From assembly GCA_946413525.1 (NCBI GenBank), contig CAMKKZ010000005.1, forward strand, positions 62,001 through 126,000: DNA of 64,000 bases. The letters run 5' to 3'. This document shows, one piece after another, positions 8,538 through 16,088 of the stretch. Both the position numbers and the translations under genes were made by a program. The notes beneath the pieces are model-generated. The model made no database searches, was not told where the DNA came from, and saw nothing but the letters and a program-made list of their open reading frames with translations. Position 1 is the first letter of the stretch; each line of letters begins with the position of its first letter. Source of the stretch: an uncultured Oribacterium sp. (GTDB taxonomy: Bacteria > Bacillota > Clostridia > Lachnospirales > Lachnospiraceae).

Positions 8538-9833
8538 TTGGATTATTCGATACGCGATTTGGTCTGTCTGGCAAAAAGGGATAATAATTCCCTCCGCCCA
8601 TATCTTTATGTGAATCCTCTGCAGGGGAAGCATATTCCTTCCGACCCTTTATCGGTAATGAATATGTGCGGCGCATTAGCCAACATCGTTCGCGCGGCTT
8701 ATGCCGGGGAAAAGCTGTATGTCATAGGCTTTGCGGAAACAGCAACAGGGATTGCCGCGTCTTTGTGCCATTATCTACCGAATGTCCTGTATTACCAGAA
8801 TACGACGCGGGAGTTTTGTGAAGGGCGCGATTATCTATATTTCACGGAATCCCACAGTCATGCCACTGCGCAGATGCTAAGGACGTCCGGCCTGGAGAAG
8901 CGCCTTAGTGAGGTCGAAAGAATCCTGTTTGTGGACGACGAAGTGACGACGGGGAATACGATTTGCAAGCTGATAGGTATACTTAAGGAGAAGTATCAGG
9001 GTGAAAGGCTGCGTTTCAGCATTGTTTCCATATTGAACAGCATGAAAAGCGAACGGGTCAGCGAGCTTTTGCGGCAGGGAGTTGAATGCCTCTATCTTTC
9101 GTCAATACCTTTCGAATACAGGAAAGGGGAGATTCTGGACCTGGGCTATGAGGAGGGGAGATATTCAAGCTTTTCAAAGCTGAAAGAAATGGAAGGTAGT
9201 GAAGGGCGGCATCGTCATGATGACAAGTTTATTTGCCCGGAATTGGGAGAAGAAAAAATTATCAGGATTGGAGGGAATGAGCCTATTTGCCCCGCAAGCG
9301 GTTCGCTATGTCAGAACTCAGAGCGGCCAAAACCCACTCTGATAGATGAGGGAAGGGGGATGTCGGAGGCCTCAGGAAGATTTGAACCCGGGACGGATGC
9401 GCGAGATGCAGTGCTTTTTTCAGAGTATGACAGGAGGGTGACAGACTATTCAAATGAGCTTGCGGAGCTTTTGCGCGAGGGTTCCTATGGAAGCGTCCTT
9501 GTACTTGGCACGGAGGAATTCATGTATCCGGCAATTCGAACCGGGATGATGGTTTTGGAAAAAGGACTCTCGGGAATGGTCAGGGTTCATGCTACCAGCA
9601 GGAGCCCGATTCTTGCCTCGGGACGGGAAGCTTATCCCTTGTTCCACCGCTGGCAGCTCCGAAGCCCGTATGACCCGGCAAGGATAACATATATTTACAA
9701 TTTGCAAAAATATGACAAGGTTCTTGTTCTGACGGATGCGGGCAGCGTTTCTCCCGGAATCAGGGATCTTTGCGCTGCGTTGCATGAAAGTGGAAACAGG
9801 GATATTATGTTGGTTCTATGGGAGCCTTGCTGA
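8538..9833 (+). CDS. phosphoribosyltransferase-fold protein with C-terminal TRSP domain
   Basis: A TTG start is chosen because GAGGGA lies about nine bases upstream. The 431-residue protein has an N-terminal phosphoribosyltransferase domain (about 1-200) with the PRPP-binding loop ILFVDDEVTTGNT at residues 131-143, and a C-terminal domain (about 295-431) with ATSRSPIL near 350, the signature for which the TRSP domain is named. Families of this kind sit in Ter stress-response clusters together with CitE-like aldolases, as here, and are thought to help make a nucleoside-like or other small molecule. No terD, terC or ATP-grasp gene follows within the window. The linker (about 248-262) contains NEPICPASGSLCQ, repeated in another gene at 23216-23256. 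Confidence 0.8.
   Translation: MDYSIRDLVCLAKRDNNSLRPYLYVNPLQGKHIPSDPLSVMNMCGALANIVRAAYAGEKLYVIGFAETATGIAASLCHYLPNVLYYQNTTREFCEGRDYLYFTESHSHATAQMLRTSGLEKRLSEVERILFVDDEVTTGNTICKLIGILKEKYQGERLRFSIVSILNSMKSERVSELLRQGVECLYLSSIPFEYRKGEILDLGYEEGRYSSFSKLKEMEGSEGRHRHDDKFICPELGEEKIIRIGGNEPICPASGSLCQNSERPKPTLIDEGRGMSEASGRFEPGTDARDAVLFSEYDRRVTDYSNELAELLREGSYGSVLVLGTEEFMYPAIRTGMMVLEKGLSGMVRVHATSRSPILASGREAYPLFHRWQLRSPYDPARITYIYNLQKYDKVLVLTDAGSVSPGIRDLCAALHESGNRDIMLVLWEPC
9274..9316 (+). repeat. in-frame repeat inside the PRTase/TRSP gene
   Basis: This is the first copy of the coding repeat matched at 23216-23256. It lies in the linker between the phosphoribosyltransferase and TRSP domains and encodes NEPICPASGSLCQ. 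Confidence 0.7.
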
Positions 9834-10197
9834 CGCCATTGAATTGGTTTGTCATTGCGGCAGAGGAAAAAACCCGTAACGATTCAGTGAGTTCCTTGTG
9901 CTGCAAAAACCGATCTCATGGGAGTACCGCATAGATTACGAAAAAGAGTCTGTTTTGTCGGTGATTATAATGACCCAAAATGGCAGGAAAGCCGGAAATC
10001 AACGCATGCTCACGAGTGAATGAATTCACACGTGAGCATGCATGTCAGATTGCAGTCAAATTGCGGATATAAAAATGAGTTCAAATGGCATTCAAGATGG
10101 CATTCGAATTGCTCTATATGACCATATTTCGAACATCAGATGGCAAATGTTGAATGTTGAATGTCAATTGGGTCTGAAATATGTGGGAATACCCGGA
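9834..10197. other. intergenic region with one long palindrome
   Basis: This gap lies between two convergent genes. It holds a near-perfect palindrome at 10004-10041 with arms GCATGCTCACG and CGTGAGCATGC and an inner stem GTGAAT/ATTCAC. A stretch near 9950-9982 (TCGGTGATTATAATGACCCAAAA) resembles the end of the dispersed element described at 47281-47415. I see no gene here. Confidence 0.55.
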
Positions 10198-11160
10198 TTA
10201 AGCTGCTTCGGCCGGCACTTCTTTGGGCTGCTGCAGACAGAACTTGATGACGGCGGGCCAGCCAACAACAATATAGGAAATGATGATGGCCTGGGAAATC
10301 AGGGCGCCCCAGTGGGCACCGAATATTCCAACAAGCGGGGATTGTAAATAGTTGATCATGAAAAAAAGCGGAATCATGCCGGCGAGAGAAATTGCAACGC
10401 CCTGCATGGTAAGTCCGGCCTCATTGAATTTGACCCATTTCTTTTCCGCATAGCAGGCAAGACAAAAAGCAATCAGTTGTCCTATGTCTTTGAACCCATC
10501 CCTCATCATCCTCTGAGGATCGACCAGCAGCTTGCCATCGACATAATCCATTGGATATGGCTTGACGGAAATATAGATAAGGGAAATGATTCCGAAGAGA
10601 ACGCCTGCCGCAAGCCATTTGCCTGTGCTCTCGGGATGCTTGTCTAAATGGGAAAAAAGCTTATGAATCGCATAGATGCAGAGGCAGCTCAGAATCAGTC
10701 CGACGCCCACGTCCTGCGGTGTGTGGACTCCCAGATAGTTCCGGGAGAAGCCGGTCAGGAGGAGCATGACGATGCACAGGCAGGAAAACCAGCGAAGCTT
10801 CTTCCACGCAACGACGGCCATGGCTCCATAGGTGGGAGTTGCGGTCATGGTATGACCGCTGGGGAATGAATAGCCTGTAGCCGTGGTAATGGCATCCCCT
10901 GCAGGCAGGATCCGGCTGTCCCGGATCCATGGGCGGTAGATACATGCCGTCAGTTTCACCACCGCATTCAGCGCTACGGTCACAACGATTGTGGTCAGGG
11001 TGTACAGTCCTTTCTTTTTGTCCAGGCACCAGTAGATGAAGGCTGGAAGCATTACGAGATAGGTGACGGCGAATAGGGATACCGCCTCCATAAAGGGCGT
11101 CCATGCGTTGTTGATGCTGTTTCGGAAATTCTGCAGAAAAAGAAGATACTCAATGTCCAT
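10198..11160 (-). CDS. PAP2-family membrane phosphatase
   Basis: The 320-residue integral membrane protein has all three PAP2 phosphatase motifs: KLTACIYRP (69-77), PSGH (100-103) and SRNYLGVHTPQD (139-150), including the catalytic histidines. About eight membrane spans are predicted, with extra spans after the catalytic core (about 185-310), so it is longer than minimal PAP2 proteins. Family members remove phosphate from phosphatidic acid, undecaprenyl pyrophosphate or related lipid phosphates on the outer face of the membrane. The substrate is not shown by sequence. It stands alone and is divergent from the citC-like gene. Confidence 0.88.
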   Translation of the reverse strand: MDIEYLLFLQNFRNSINNAWTPFMEAVSLFAVTYLVMLPAFIYWCLDKKKGLYTLTTIVVTVALNAVVKLTACIYRPWIRDSRILPAGDAITTATGYSFPSGHTMTATPTYGAMAVVAWKKLRWFSCLCIVMLLLTGFSRNYLGVHTPQDVGVGLILSCLCIYAIHKLFSHLDKHPESTGKWLAAGVLFGIISLIYISVKPYPMDYVDGKLLVDPQRMMRDGFKDIGQLIAFCLACYAEKKWVKFNEAGLTMQGVAISLAGMIPLFFMINYLQSPLVGIFGAHWGALISQAIIISYIVVGWPAVIKFCLQQPKEVPAEAA

Positions 11161-11510
11161 ATAACCCCCTTTCGTTGTATGCCCCGGTTCATTCTTTTAT
11201 AGGCCGCGGTTCCTTTTCCTCAGGGTGTCAAGAATCTGCCGAGGCATCAGGTCAAATAATTTGTGCAGAGGCAGGTTTGATCATGGGTTTAAAAGCTATG
11301 TGTCAAACAAGGTTTTCCATATTTGGAGACTCCCACAGCATTCCTTGTGCCCCGGATAAACCTGCAATTGCATTTTCATTGTCATTATAACCTAAAAACA
11401 AAAGCATGAAAAGCAAAAGTAAATTATCCATGAAAAGAAAAACAATTATAAATTGAAAAACAAGATAATCAGACAAATGTCGAAAAACATGATAATAAGG
11501 AGGTGGGGCG
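11161..11510. other. divergent intergenic region, AT-rich near the citC side
   Basis: This is the divergent gap between the PAP2 gene and the citC-like gene. The 3' third (about 11388-11500) is strongly A-rich on the plus strand. A minus-strand TATAAT is possible near 11383-11388 but has no convincing -35 partner. I see no gene or clear operator. Confidence 0.35.
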
Positions 11511-12578
11511 ATGTCCGAGTATGTTATTTCCGAGGTTTCAAAGGGGGATCGCGCGACCCTTCAAAAAGTTGACAGGCTGCTTTCAGGGGTTGGTATAAAA
11601 AGAGATGCCAATTTGGACTATATCTGCGCAATGTATGATGATGAGTACAATGTGATTGGCACCGGAAGCTGTTTTGGCAACACGCTGCGCTGCTTTGCCG
11701 TGGATCAGGGTCATCAGGGGGAGGGAATCCTGAATTCCATCCTTTCCCATCTTGTGGAAGTCCAGTATCAAAGAGGGAATATGCATCTTTTTCTATATAC
11801 GAAAATTGCTTCGTCCGGTTTTTTTGGCGATCTGGGCTTTCATGAGATTGCGCGAGTGGACGGCATGCTTGTGTTCATGGAAAACCGTAGGGACGGATTC
11901 CCCAATTATTTGAATGGGCTTGAGAGGGAAACAAGGGAGGCACTGAACGACAGGAGGTCGGAAGGCGGGAACGCGGCCATAGTTATGAATGCCAATCCAT
12001 TCACTTTTGGCCACCAGTTTCTGGTGGAAACCGCTGCCGCGTCCTGCGGGCTTCTACACCTCTTTGTCGTAAGCGAGGATGCCAGCCTTGTGCCGATGGC
12101 CGTGCGGAAAAGACTGGTGGCGGAGGGAACCGCGCACATACCCGGGGTGGTCCTCCATGAAAGCGGCCCCTATATGATATCCAACGCAACCTTTCCAAGC
12201 TATTTTTTGAGGGATGAGGAGGAAGTGATTGAGGGGCATGCCAGGCTGGACATAGCAGTATTTGGTAAGATCGCGAACAGGCTTGGCATAACGGCTAGAT
12301 TTGCCGGAGAGGAGCCATCCAGCAAAGTGACAGGTATTTATAATCGGATAATGTCGCGGGAGCTTCCGGCGACAGGCGTTCGTTTTGAAGAAATTCCACG
12401 GAAAACGGTGAACGGAAGCTATATCAGTGCCTCGAAAGTGCGTAAATATTTGCAGGAGGAAAACTGGGATGAGCTGCGCGGCCAGGTTCCGGAGACAACG
12501 CTTCGGTATTTCAGGAGTCCTGAAGCGGTCCCGCTGCTTCAAAGGATTAAAAACGCAGGGGATGTGGCACATTATTGA
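11511..12578 (+). CDS. citC: [citrate (pro-3S)-lyase] ligase
   Basis: A strong AGGAGGTGGGGCG precedes the ATG. The 355-residue protein has an N-terminal GNAT-like region (about 1-130) and a C-terminal cytidylyltransferase-like domain with NANPFTFGH at 160-168 (the HxGH-type nucleotide-binding site in its citC form) and ISASKVRKYL near 303-312. Length and order match CitC, which uses acetate and ATP to acetylate the prosthetic group on the acyl carrier subunit of citrate lyase. The lyase genes citD, citE and citF are not next to it, so this copy is an orphan in the window; the CitE-like protein 3 kb upstream belongs to a different branch. Confidence 0.88.
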   Translation: MSEYVISEVSKGDRATLQKVDRLLSGVGIKRDANLDYICAMYDDEYNVIGTGSCFGNTLRCFAVDQGHQGEGILNSILSHLVEVQYQRGNMHLFLYTKIASSGFFGDLGFHEIARVDGMLVFMENRRDGFPNYLNGLERETREALNDRRSEGGNAAIVMNANPFTFGHQFLVETAAASCGLLHLFVVSEDASLVPMAVRKRLVAEGTAHIPGVVLHESGPYMISNATFPSYFLRDEEEVIEGHARLDIAVFGKIANRLGITARFAGEEPSSKVTGIYNRIMSRELPATGVRFEEIPRKTVNGSYISASKVRKYLQEENWDELRGQVPETTLRYFRSPEAVPLLQRIKNAGDVAHY

Positions 12579-12649
12579 GTCGATGTGGATCCTGCCCCTT
12601 GGCTGTCAAACCAGGTAATGCAAAATTTCCCCAAATGTTTCTTTAATAA

Positions 12650-12678
12650 TTGAAAACACTGTTGTTTTTTAGTAAACT
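12650..12678 (+). promoter_or_regulatory. promoter of the ExbB/ExbD-like cluster
   Basis: TTGAAA (12650-12655), a 17-base spacer and TAAACT (12673-12678) place a transcription start near 12685, about 20 bases before the chosen start codon. It lies between the citC stop and the cluster, so the cluster probably has its own transcript. Confidence 0.6.
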
Positions 12679-12706
12679 TATAAATAATAATGGAGAGAAA
12701 AGAGCT

Positions 12707-13288
12707 ATGTCGGTTTATGGTTGGGTTATTTTTGGGCTGGGAATGGCGGATTTCATGTTGATGATAGCGGTTCTTGCGGGGCTGCGCAAAGTTGTCAATG
12801 AGTTCCGTTATATTCGACGTGAAACGGATTACCAATATAGGGAAAGAATTGAGGCAAAGGGGGATCTCGTTACGACCGCCCATTCGGAAGTGAGGTACAA
12901 CAGGGACAAGCTGGAAGCGAATCGGGATGACTATTATGGCATTTACCCTTGGTATGTTTTTGCGTCTCAATCTGTTGCGTTGTTTCCATTGCTGGGGATT
13001 TTGGGGACCGTCTGGGGACTGGCTTCGGGAAATCTTGCTGATGTGGCTACGCTGGTCTCCGGTTTGGGGATGGCCCTGGATACGACAATTTATGGGCTTT
13101 GCTGCGCAATCAGCCTTAAGTTTGTGGATGCTTTTTTCCTTGGCCGGCTTGTCAACAGGGTTGATTCGGAATTTGAAAAGGCTGACTCCGCGATTAACCG
13201 CCAGTCACTTAATGAGCTGATTTCTCTGGCCATGGGCGTGTCACAACGGCAGAAGCTGTCAAGGGAGGCGGACAATGCAAAGGCATAA
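12707..13288 (+). CDS. MotA/TolQ/ExbB-like proton channel protein
   Basis: The start at 12707 follows GGAGAG at 12691-12696; an in-frame ATG at 12650 overlaps the promoter and is rejected. The 193-residue product has an N-terminal membrane span (about 4-26), a charged cytoplasmic stretch (27-80), and two more spans (about 83-106 and 112-140). The segment LFPLLGILGTVWGLASG followed by LVSGLGMALDTTIYGL matches the pore helices of TolQ/ExbB/MotA proteins, which form five-membered proton channels around two ExbD/TolR-type partners. The next gene, overlapping by 14 bases, supplies such a partner. Smaller than MotA and near the length of ExbB. Confidence 0.85.
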   Translation: MSVYGWVIFGLGMADFMLMIAVLAGLRKVVNEFRYIRRETDYQYRERIEAKGDLVTTAHSEVRYNRDKLEANRDDYYGIYPWYVFASQSVALFPLLGILGTVWGLASGNLADVATLVSGLGMALDTTIYGLCCAISLKFVDAFFLGRLVNRVDSEFEKADSAINRQSLNELISLAMGVSQRQKLSREADNAKA

Positions 13289-13817
13289 TCCGGGTTCCTC
13301 CAGTCTGCCGGGGGCCAGCATCGACCTGACCCCGCTTTTGGACGTTATTTTCACATTCCTCTTTATTGTAATTATATCTTATGTGGAGATATCCGGGAGG
13401 GCTCAGGAGGAGGTGCAAAAAGGGGAAGAGGAGCGCAAGGCTCTTATGGAACAGGTGGAGGAACAGGCGGAAGAGCTTGGAGTGTACGGAGAGAGGCTTG
13501 AGCAATACGAGGTGATTAATGATTTTGCGAGGGCTGTCACGATTTACTGTACTTATGATAAGGATAATCCGGCAAAAAGACATATACGGGTTGTGGCTCC
13601 GGATCTGGACTATGGGGAGCAGGATATAGAAAGCGGAACAGACAGCAGAGGCTTCGCAAGGCTGGAAAAGGATTTGGAAAATTATATTCTTGGGCATGAG
13701 GACAGCATTTTTATTTTGCGAGTAAACAGAGAGAATATATTGGCGAGGGATTACGAGAAGATTGAGGAAATTCTTTCACGATTGTCGCAGGGATATGAAG
13801 ACGTATATATCAAATGA
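13275..13817 (+). CDS. ExbD/TolR-like protein, stator partner of the ExbB-like channel
   Basis: This 180-residue protein has a short cytoplasmic N-terminus, then IDLTPLLDVIFTFLFIVIISY (16-36), which is the ExbD/TolR membrane helix; D23 is in the place of the proton-carrying aspartate. A Glu-rich coiled coil (about 42-82) and an extracytoplasmic alpha/beta domain (about 85-180) follow. The domain end (YILGHEDSIFILRVNRENI, then EKIEEILSRL) resembles the ExbD/TolR periplasmic fold. It overlaps the ExbB-like gene by 14 bases, which supports tight stoichiometric coupling. Families of this type turn proton motive force into work on an envelope partner. Confidence 0.85.
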   Translation: MQRHNPGSSSLPGASIDLTPLLDVIFTFLFIVIISYVEISGRAQEEVQKGEEERKALMEQVEEQAEELGVYGERLEQYEVINDFARAVTIYCTYDKDNPAKRHIRVVAPDLDYGEQDIESGTDSRGFARLEKDLENYILGHEDSIFILRVNRENILARDYEKIEEILSRLSQGYEDVYIK

Positions 13818-13856
13818 GAATTCGCGTAAATGTTTTATAAATGAGGGGCGGTGAGA

Positions 13857-14468
13857 ATGCTGGATTTAAGCTTGACATGGCCGATGTGGCTGTCGTTTTC
13901 ATTCCAAGGGCTTTCGTTCTTGCTTCGAGGCAGGAATCTGCTTTTTTTCGCAGGAGGAATCCTGCTGCTAATGTCCGTTCTGGCCTTGCTGCGCCATAGA
14001 AAGGCGGCGGGGAAAAAGGGACGAAGGCTGTTTAATCCGGCTCCGGCGATATATCTGGCTATCGCTCTTTGGCTTTTCCTGATGGGCGCTGCCGGAGGTG
14101 GAGGATGGAACCCACTTGGGGGAACCGGCCCCCTGGGGCTTTTGTATCCGTTGCCAGGCGCGGAATCCGCGGATATCCCCAAGTCGGACGATGATGCCCA
14201 TAGGCAGAGGGAGGAGCAGGAGATTCGGGTTGTCAACAAGGCCCGGGAAGGAGGCTCGATCTGCATCCGGGTTCATTCCAGAGAATTGTATTTTGAGGAT
14301 ATTTTGTGCGAGGACGCGGAGGAACTTCGGGATTTGTTTTCTTCGGCTTATGTCGATGGAACGCTGGTAAGGCTGCAGGATGATTATGGTGACAATGCGC
14401 TTTACTCCGCGGTTGAGAACGTGCTTCGGGATGGCGGCATTGAATATCAGAAGGAAAGGATTGATTAA
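13857..14468 (+). CDS. two-span membrane protein with ExbD-like C-terminal domain
   Basis: The ATG at 13857 is preferred over the GTG at 13851 because GGGGCGGTGAG lies just upstream. The 203-residue product has spans at about 25-43 and 63-80, a Gly/Pro-rich linker (about 80-110) and a C-terminal domain (about 125-203). The domain pattern, a strand SICIRVHS, an acidic insert, then DNALYSAVENVLRDGGIEY, is like the last strand-helix unit of ExbD/TolR periplasmic domains. The membrane part lacks the ExbD aspartate, so it is probably a structural or regulatory partner, not the stator. I know no named family for it. It belongs to the same operon. Confidence 0.7.
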   Translation: MLDLSLTWPMWLSFSFQGLSFLLRGRNLLFFAGGILLLMSVLALLRHRKAAGKKGRRLFNPAPAIYLAIALWLFLMGAAGGGGWNPLGGTGPLGLLYPLPGAESADIPKSDDDAHRQREEQEIRVVNKAREGGSICIRVHSRELYFEDILCEDAEELRDLFSSAYVDGTLVRLQDDYGDNALYSAVENVLRDGGIEYQKERID

Positions 14469-14471
14469 GCC

Positions 14472-15455
14472 ATGGGGAAGATTGAGCCAAAGGGAAAATC
14501 GGGCGAAAATAAGCCCATGAAACAAGGCGAGGCATCCGGTGGCAGACAATCGATTTCTTCAAATTCCGCCACGGCAAAAGAAGTGAAAAAACTGAGGCAT
14601 AGCGTGCTTCGTCACCGAATCCTCTCCATGCTTATGCTGGCTGTGATGGCTTACCTGTTTTTTCCGGCTTTGGTATCTTCCTGCGGCGGGGGATCTGGAG
14701 GCGGAATGCTGCTTTCCGGTGGGATCGGCATCGGCAAGGGCTCGGGAAACGGAACGGAGAGGGGGATTCCCGGCTCGGCGAACAATGCGGAAAACAAAAC
14801 AAATACGAAGTCTTCCGATTCGGCTCATCCTGAAGACGAGGATGAGGATTCAACAAAGAAAGACGAAGAAGAGGGCACCCAGAAAATAACAAGTGAAGAG
14901 GGCATAGAGACAGAAGGCAATGAAAAGAAGGCAGACGAGACAGAGCTGGCAGATCGAAACAATCAGGAAGAATCTGGGGAGGAAGGAGAGTCTGAGGCTG
15001 CCATTGAAATGCTGCAGGAGGCGGATGGAAGTTCCGGGGCGTTAAGGAGCATGCCGGAAAAGGCGGAGTCGGCCGAGACTTCAAAGGAACAACGAGAATC
15101 AGAGAAGGACAAAGCTCCATCTGAAGAGGAGCAGGGAGATGAGGAGGGCACCATTATCAGGATGGAAGGGATGCGTGTTTACCTGGATGAGGGAGGCAGC
15201 GCTTCATTCGGAAATGGTCCCGACGAGGCGAAAGCGGTAATCCGTCAGAGCGGAAATCGGCTTTTGTATGACGGGGATGATCCGGCTTTTTCTGGAAAGG
15301 AGTTTTCCGTTTCCCTTCTTCCTGAATTTGAAAAAGGGGAGAAGGTATATTTTGATTACCGATACGGCGATTATGGCTTGTATATACAGGTAAAGCGCTG
15401 TCTCGAACAGATCAGAGAGGAAGCCGGTTTCGAAATCATCATTATTGAAGGTTGA
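14472..15455 (+). CDS. membrane-anchored protein with long acidic linker and ExbD-like C-terminal domain
   Basis: It starts three bases after the previous stop. The 327-residue product has a Lys-rich cytoplasmic N-terminus (1-47), one hydrophobic segment (about 49-66) ending in SSCGGGSGG, a very acidic, low-complexity linker (about 95-225, Glu/Asp/Ser/Lys) and a compact C-terminal domain (about 226-327). That domain ends DYGLYIQVKRCLEQIREEAGFEIIII, again like the final helix-strand of ExbD/TolR. The Cys after the hydrophobic segment could be a lipobox, but the long N-terminus makes a simple transmembrane anchor more likely. The linker is long enough to reach across the cell wall. No named family recognised. 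Confidence 0.7.
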   Translation: MGKIEPKGKSGENKPMKQGEASGGRQSISSNSATAKEVKKLRHSVLRHRILSMLMLAVMAYLFFPALVSSCGGGSGGGMLLSGGIGIGKGSGNGTERGIPGSANNAENKTNTKSSDSAHPEDEDEDSTKKDEEEGTQKITSEEGIETEGNEKKADETELADRNNQEESGEEGESEAAIEMLQEADGSSGALRSMPEKAESAETSKEQRESEKDKAPSEEEQGDEEGTIIRMEGMRVYLDEGGSASFGNGPDEAKAVIRQSGNRLLYDGDDPAFSGKEFSVSLLPEFEKGEKVYFDYRYGDYGLYIQVKRCLEQIREEAGFEIIIIEG

Positions 15456-15468
15456 GGGTGGTGAGAAG

Positions 15469-15996
15469 ATGAAGAACTTTCAAATCGGAGAAAGGATACA
15501 ACAATTCGCGGGGATGGAGCAGCTTCCCTTTTTTGACATGGATGATTCCGGAGCGGCGGCCTACATCCTTGCTGAGCAGCCGGATTGGTATATTATCAGG
15601 CAGTTCGATGACTGGAACGAACTGCATATCCGTTTCCAGGTAATCCATTCTGTCATCATGATATCTTTAAAGGTCGGGGAACTTCCCTGGATGGCCATGC
15701 CTTACACGCCTCATCTTTCAAACGGTCTTACGGCATCCACGATCTTAGAGGGAGATGAGGTGCTGAAGCTTGCAGTGATGCTGGTGGACGCAGAGGATGG
15801 AAAAGTTTGCGCGACAAAGTCCCTGCGGATTCAGGAGCCTTTTGCTAAGGAGTTTTTTGCCGCTGTTTCTGATTGCAGCCATAAGGAATGGTCGGAAGAA
15901 AAATATGACAGCGACCTTGAGGGGATTTATAAGTACAGCAGCGTATTAGATATTGCGGAGACAAGCCGGTTCCGTTTTGACCAGCCAGGTTGCTGA
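15469..15996 (+). CDS. unknown protein in the ExbB/ExbD-like cluster
   Basis: The ATG at 15469 has GGTGGTGAG just upstream; it begins 13 bases after the previous stop. The 175-residue product has no signal peptide or membrane span and is probably cytoplasmic. It reads as a mixed alpha/beta protein with several aromatic-rich strands (DWYIIRQFDDWNELHIRF near 40-57). No motif I can name is present. Its position between the channel genes and the surface-protein gene suggests a regulatory or assembly role in the same system; this is inference from context only. Confidence 0.65.
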   Translation: MKNFQIGERIQQFAGMEQLPFFDMDDSGAAAYILAEQPDWYIIRQFDDWNELHIRFQVIHSVIMISLKVGELPWMAMPYTPHLSNGLTASTILEGDEVLKLAVMLVDAEDGKVCATKSLRIQEPFAKEFFAAVSDCSHKEWSEEKYDSDLEGIYKYSSVLDIAETSRFRFDQPGC

Positions 15997-16088
15997 TACA
16001 GCTTCCCGATATCTCAGGAGGCTGCGCGACATTTATCTGCAGGGCCAGGGAGGGCGCTGCCGCACGGTAGGAAGGAGTGGTGGATGCT

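Noticed and set aside
12707-13817. Zorya-type defence system (ZorAB)
   Set aside because: The channel pair is shared in type, but the partner is shorter than ZorB and lacks its OmpA-like domain, and no helicase or nuclease gene follows.
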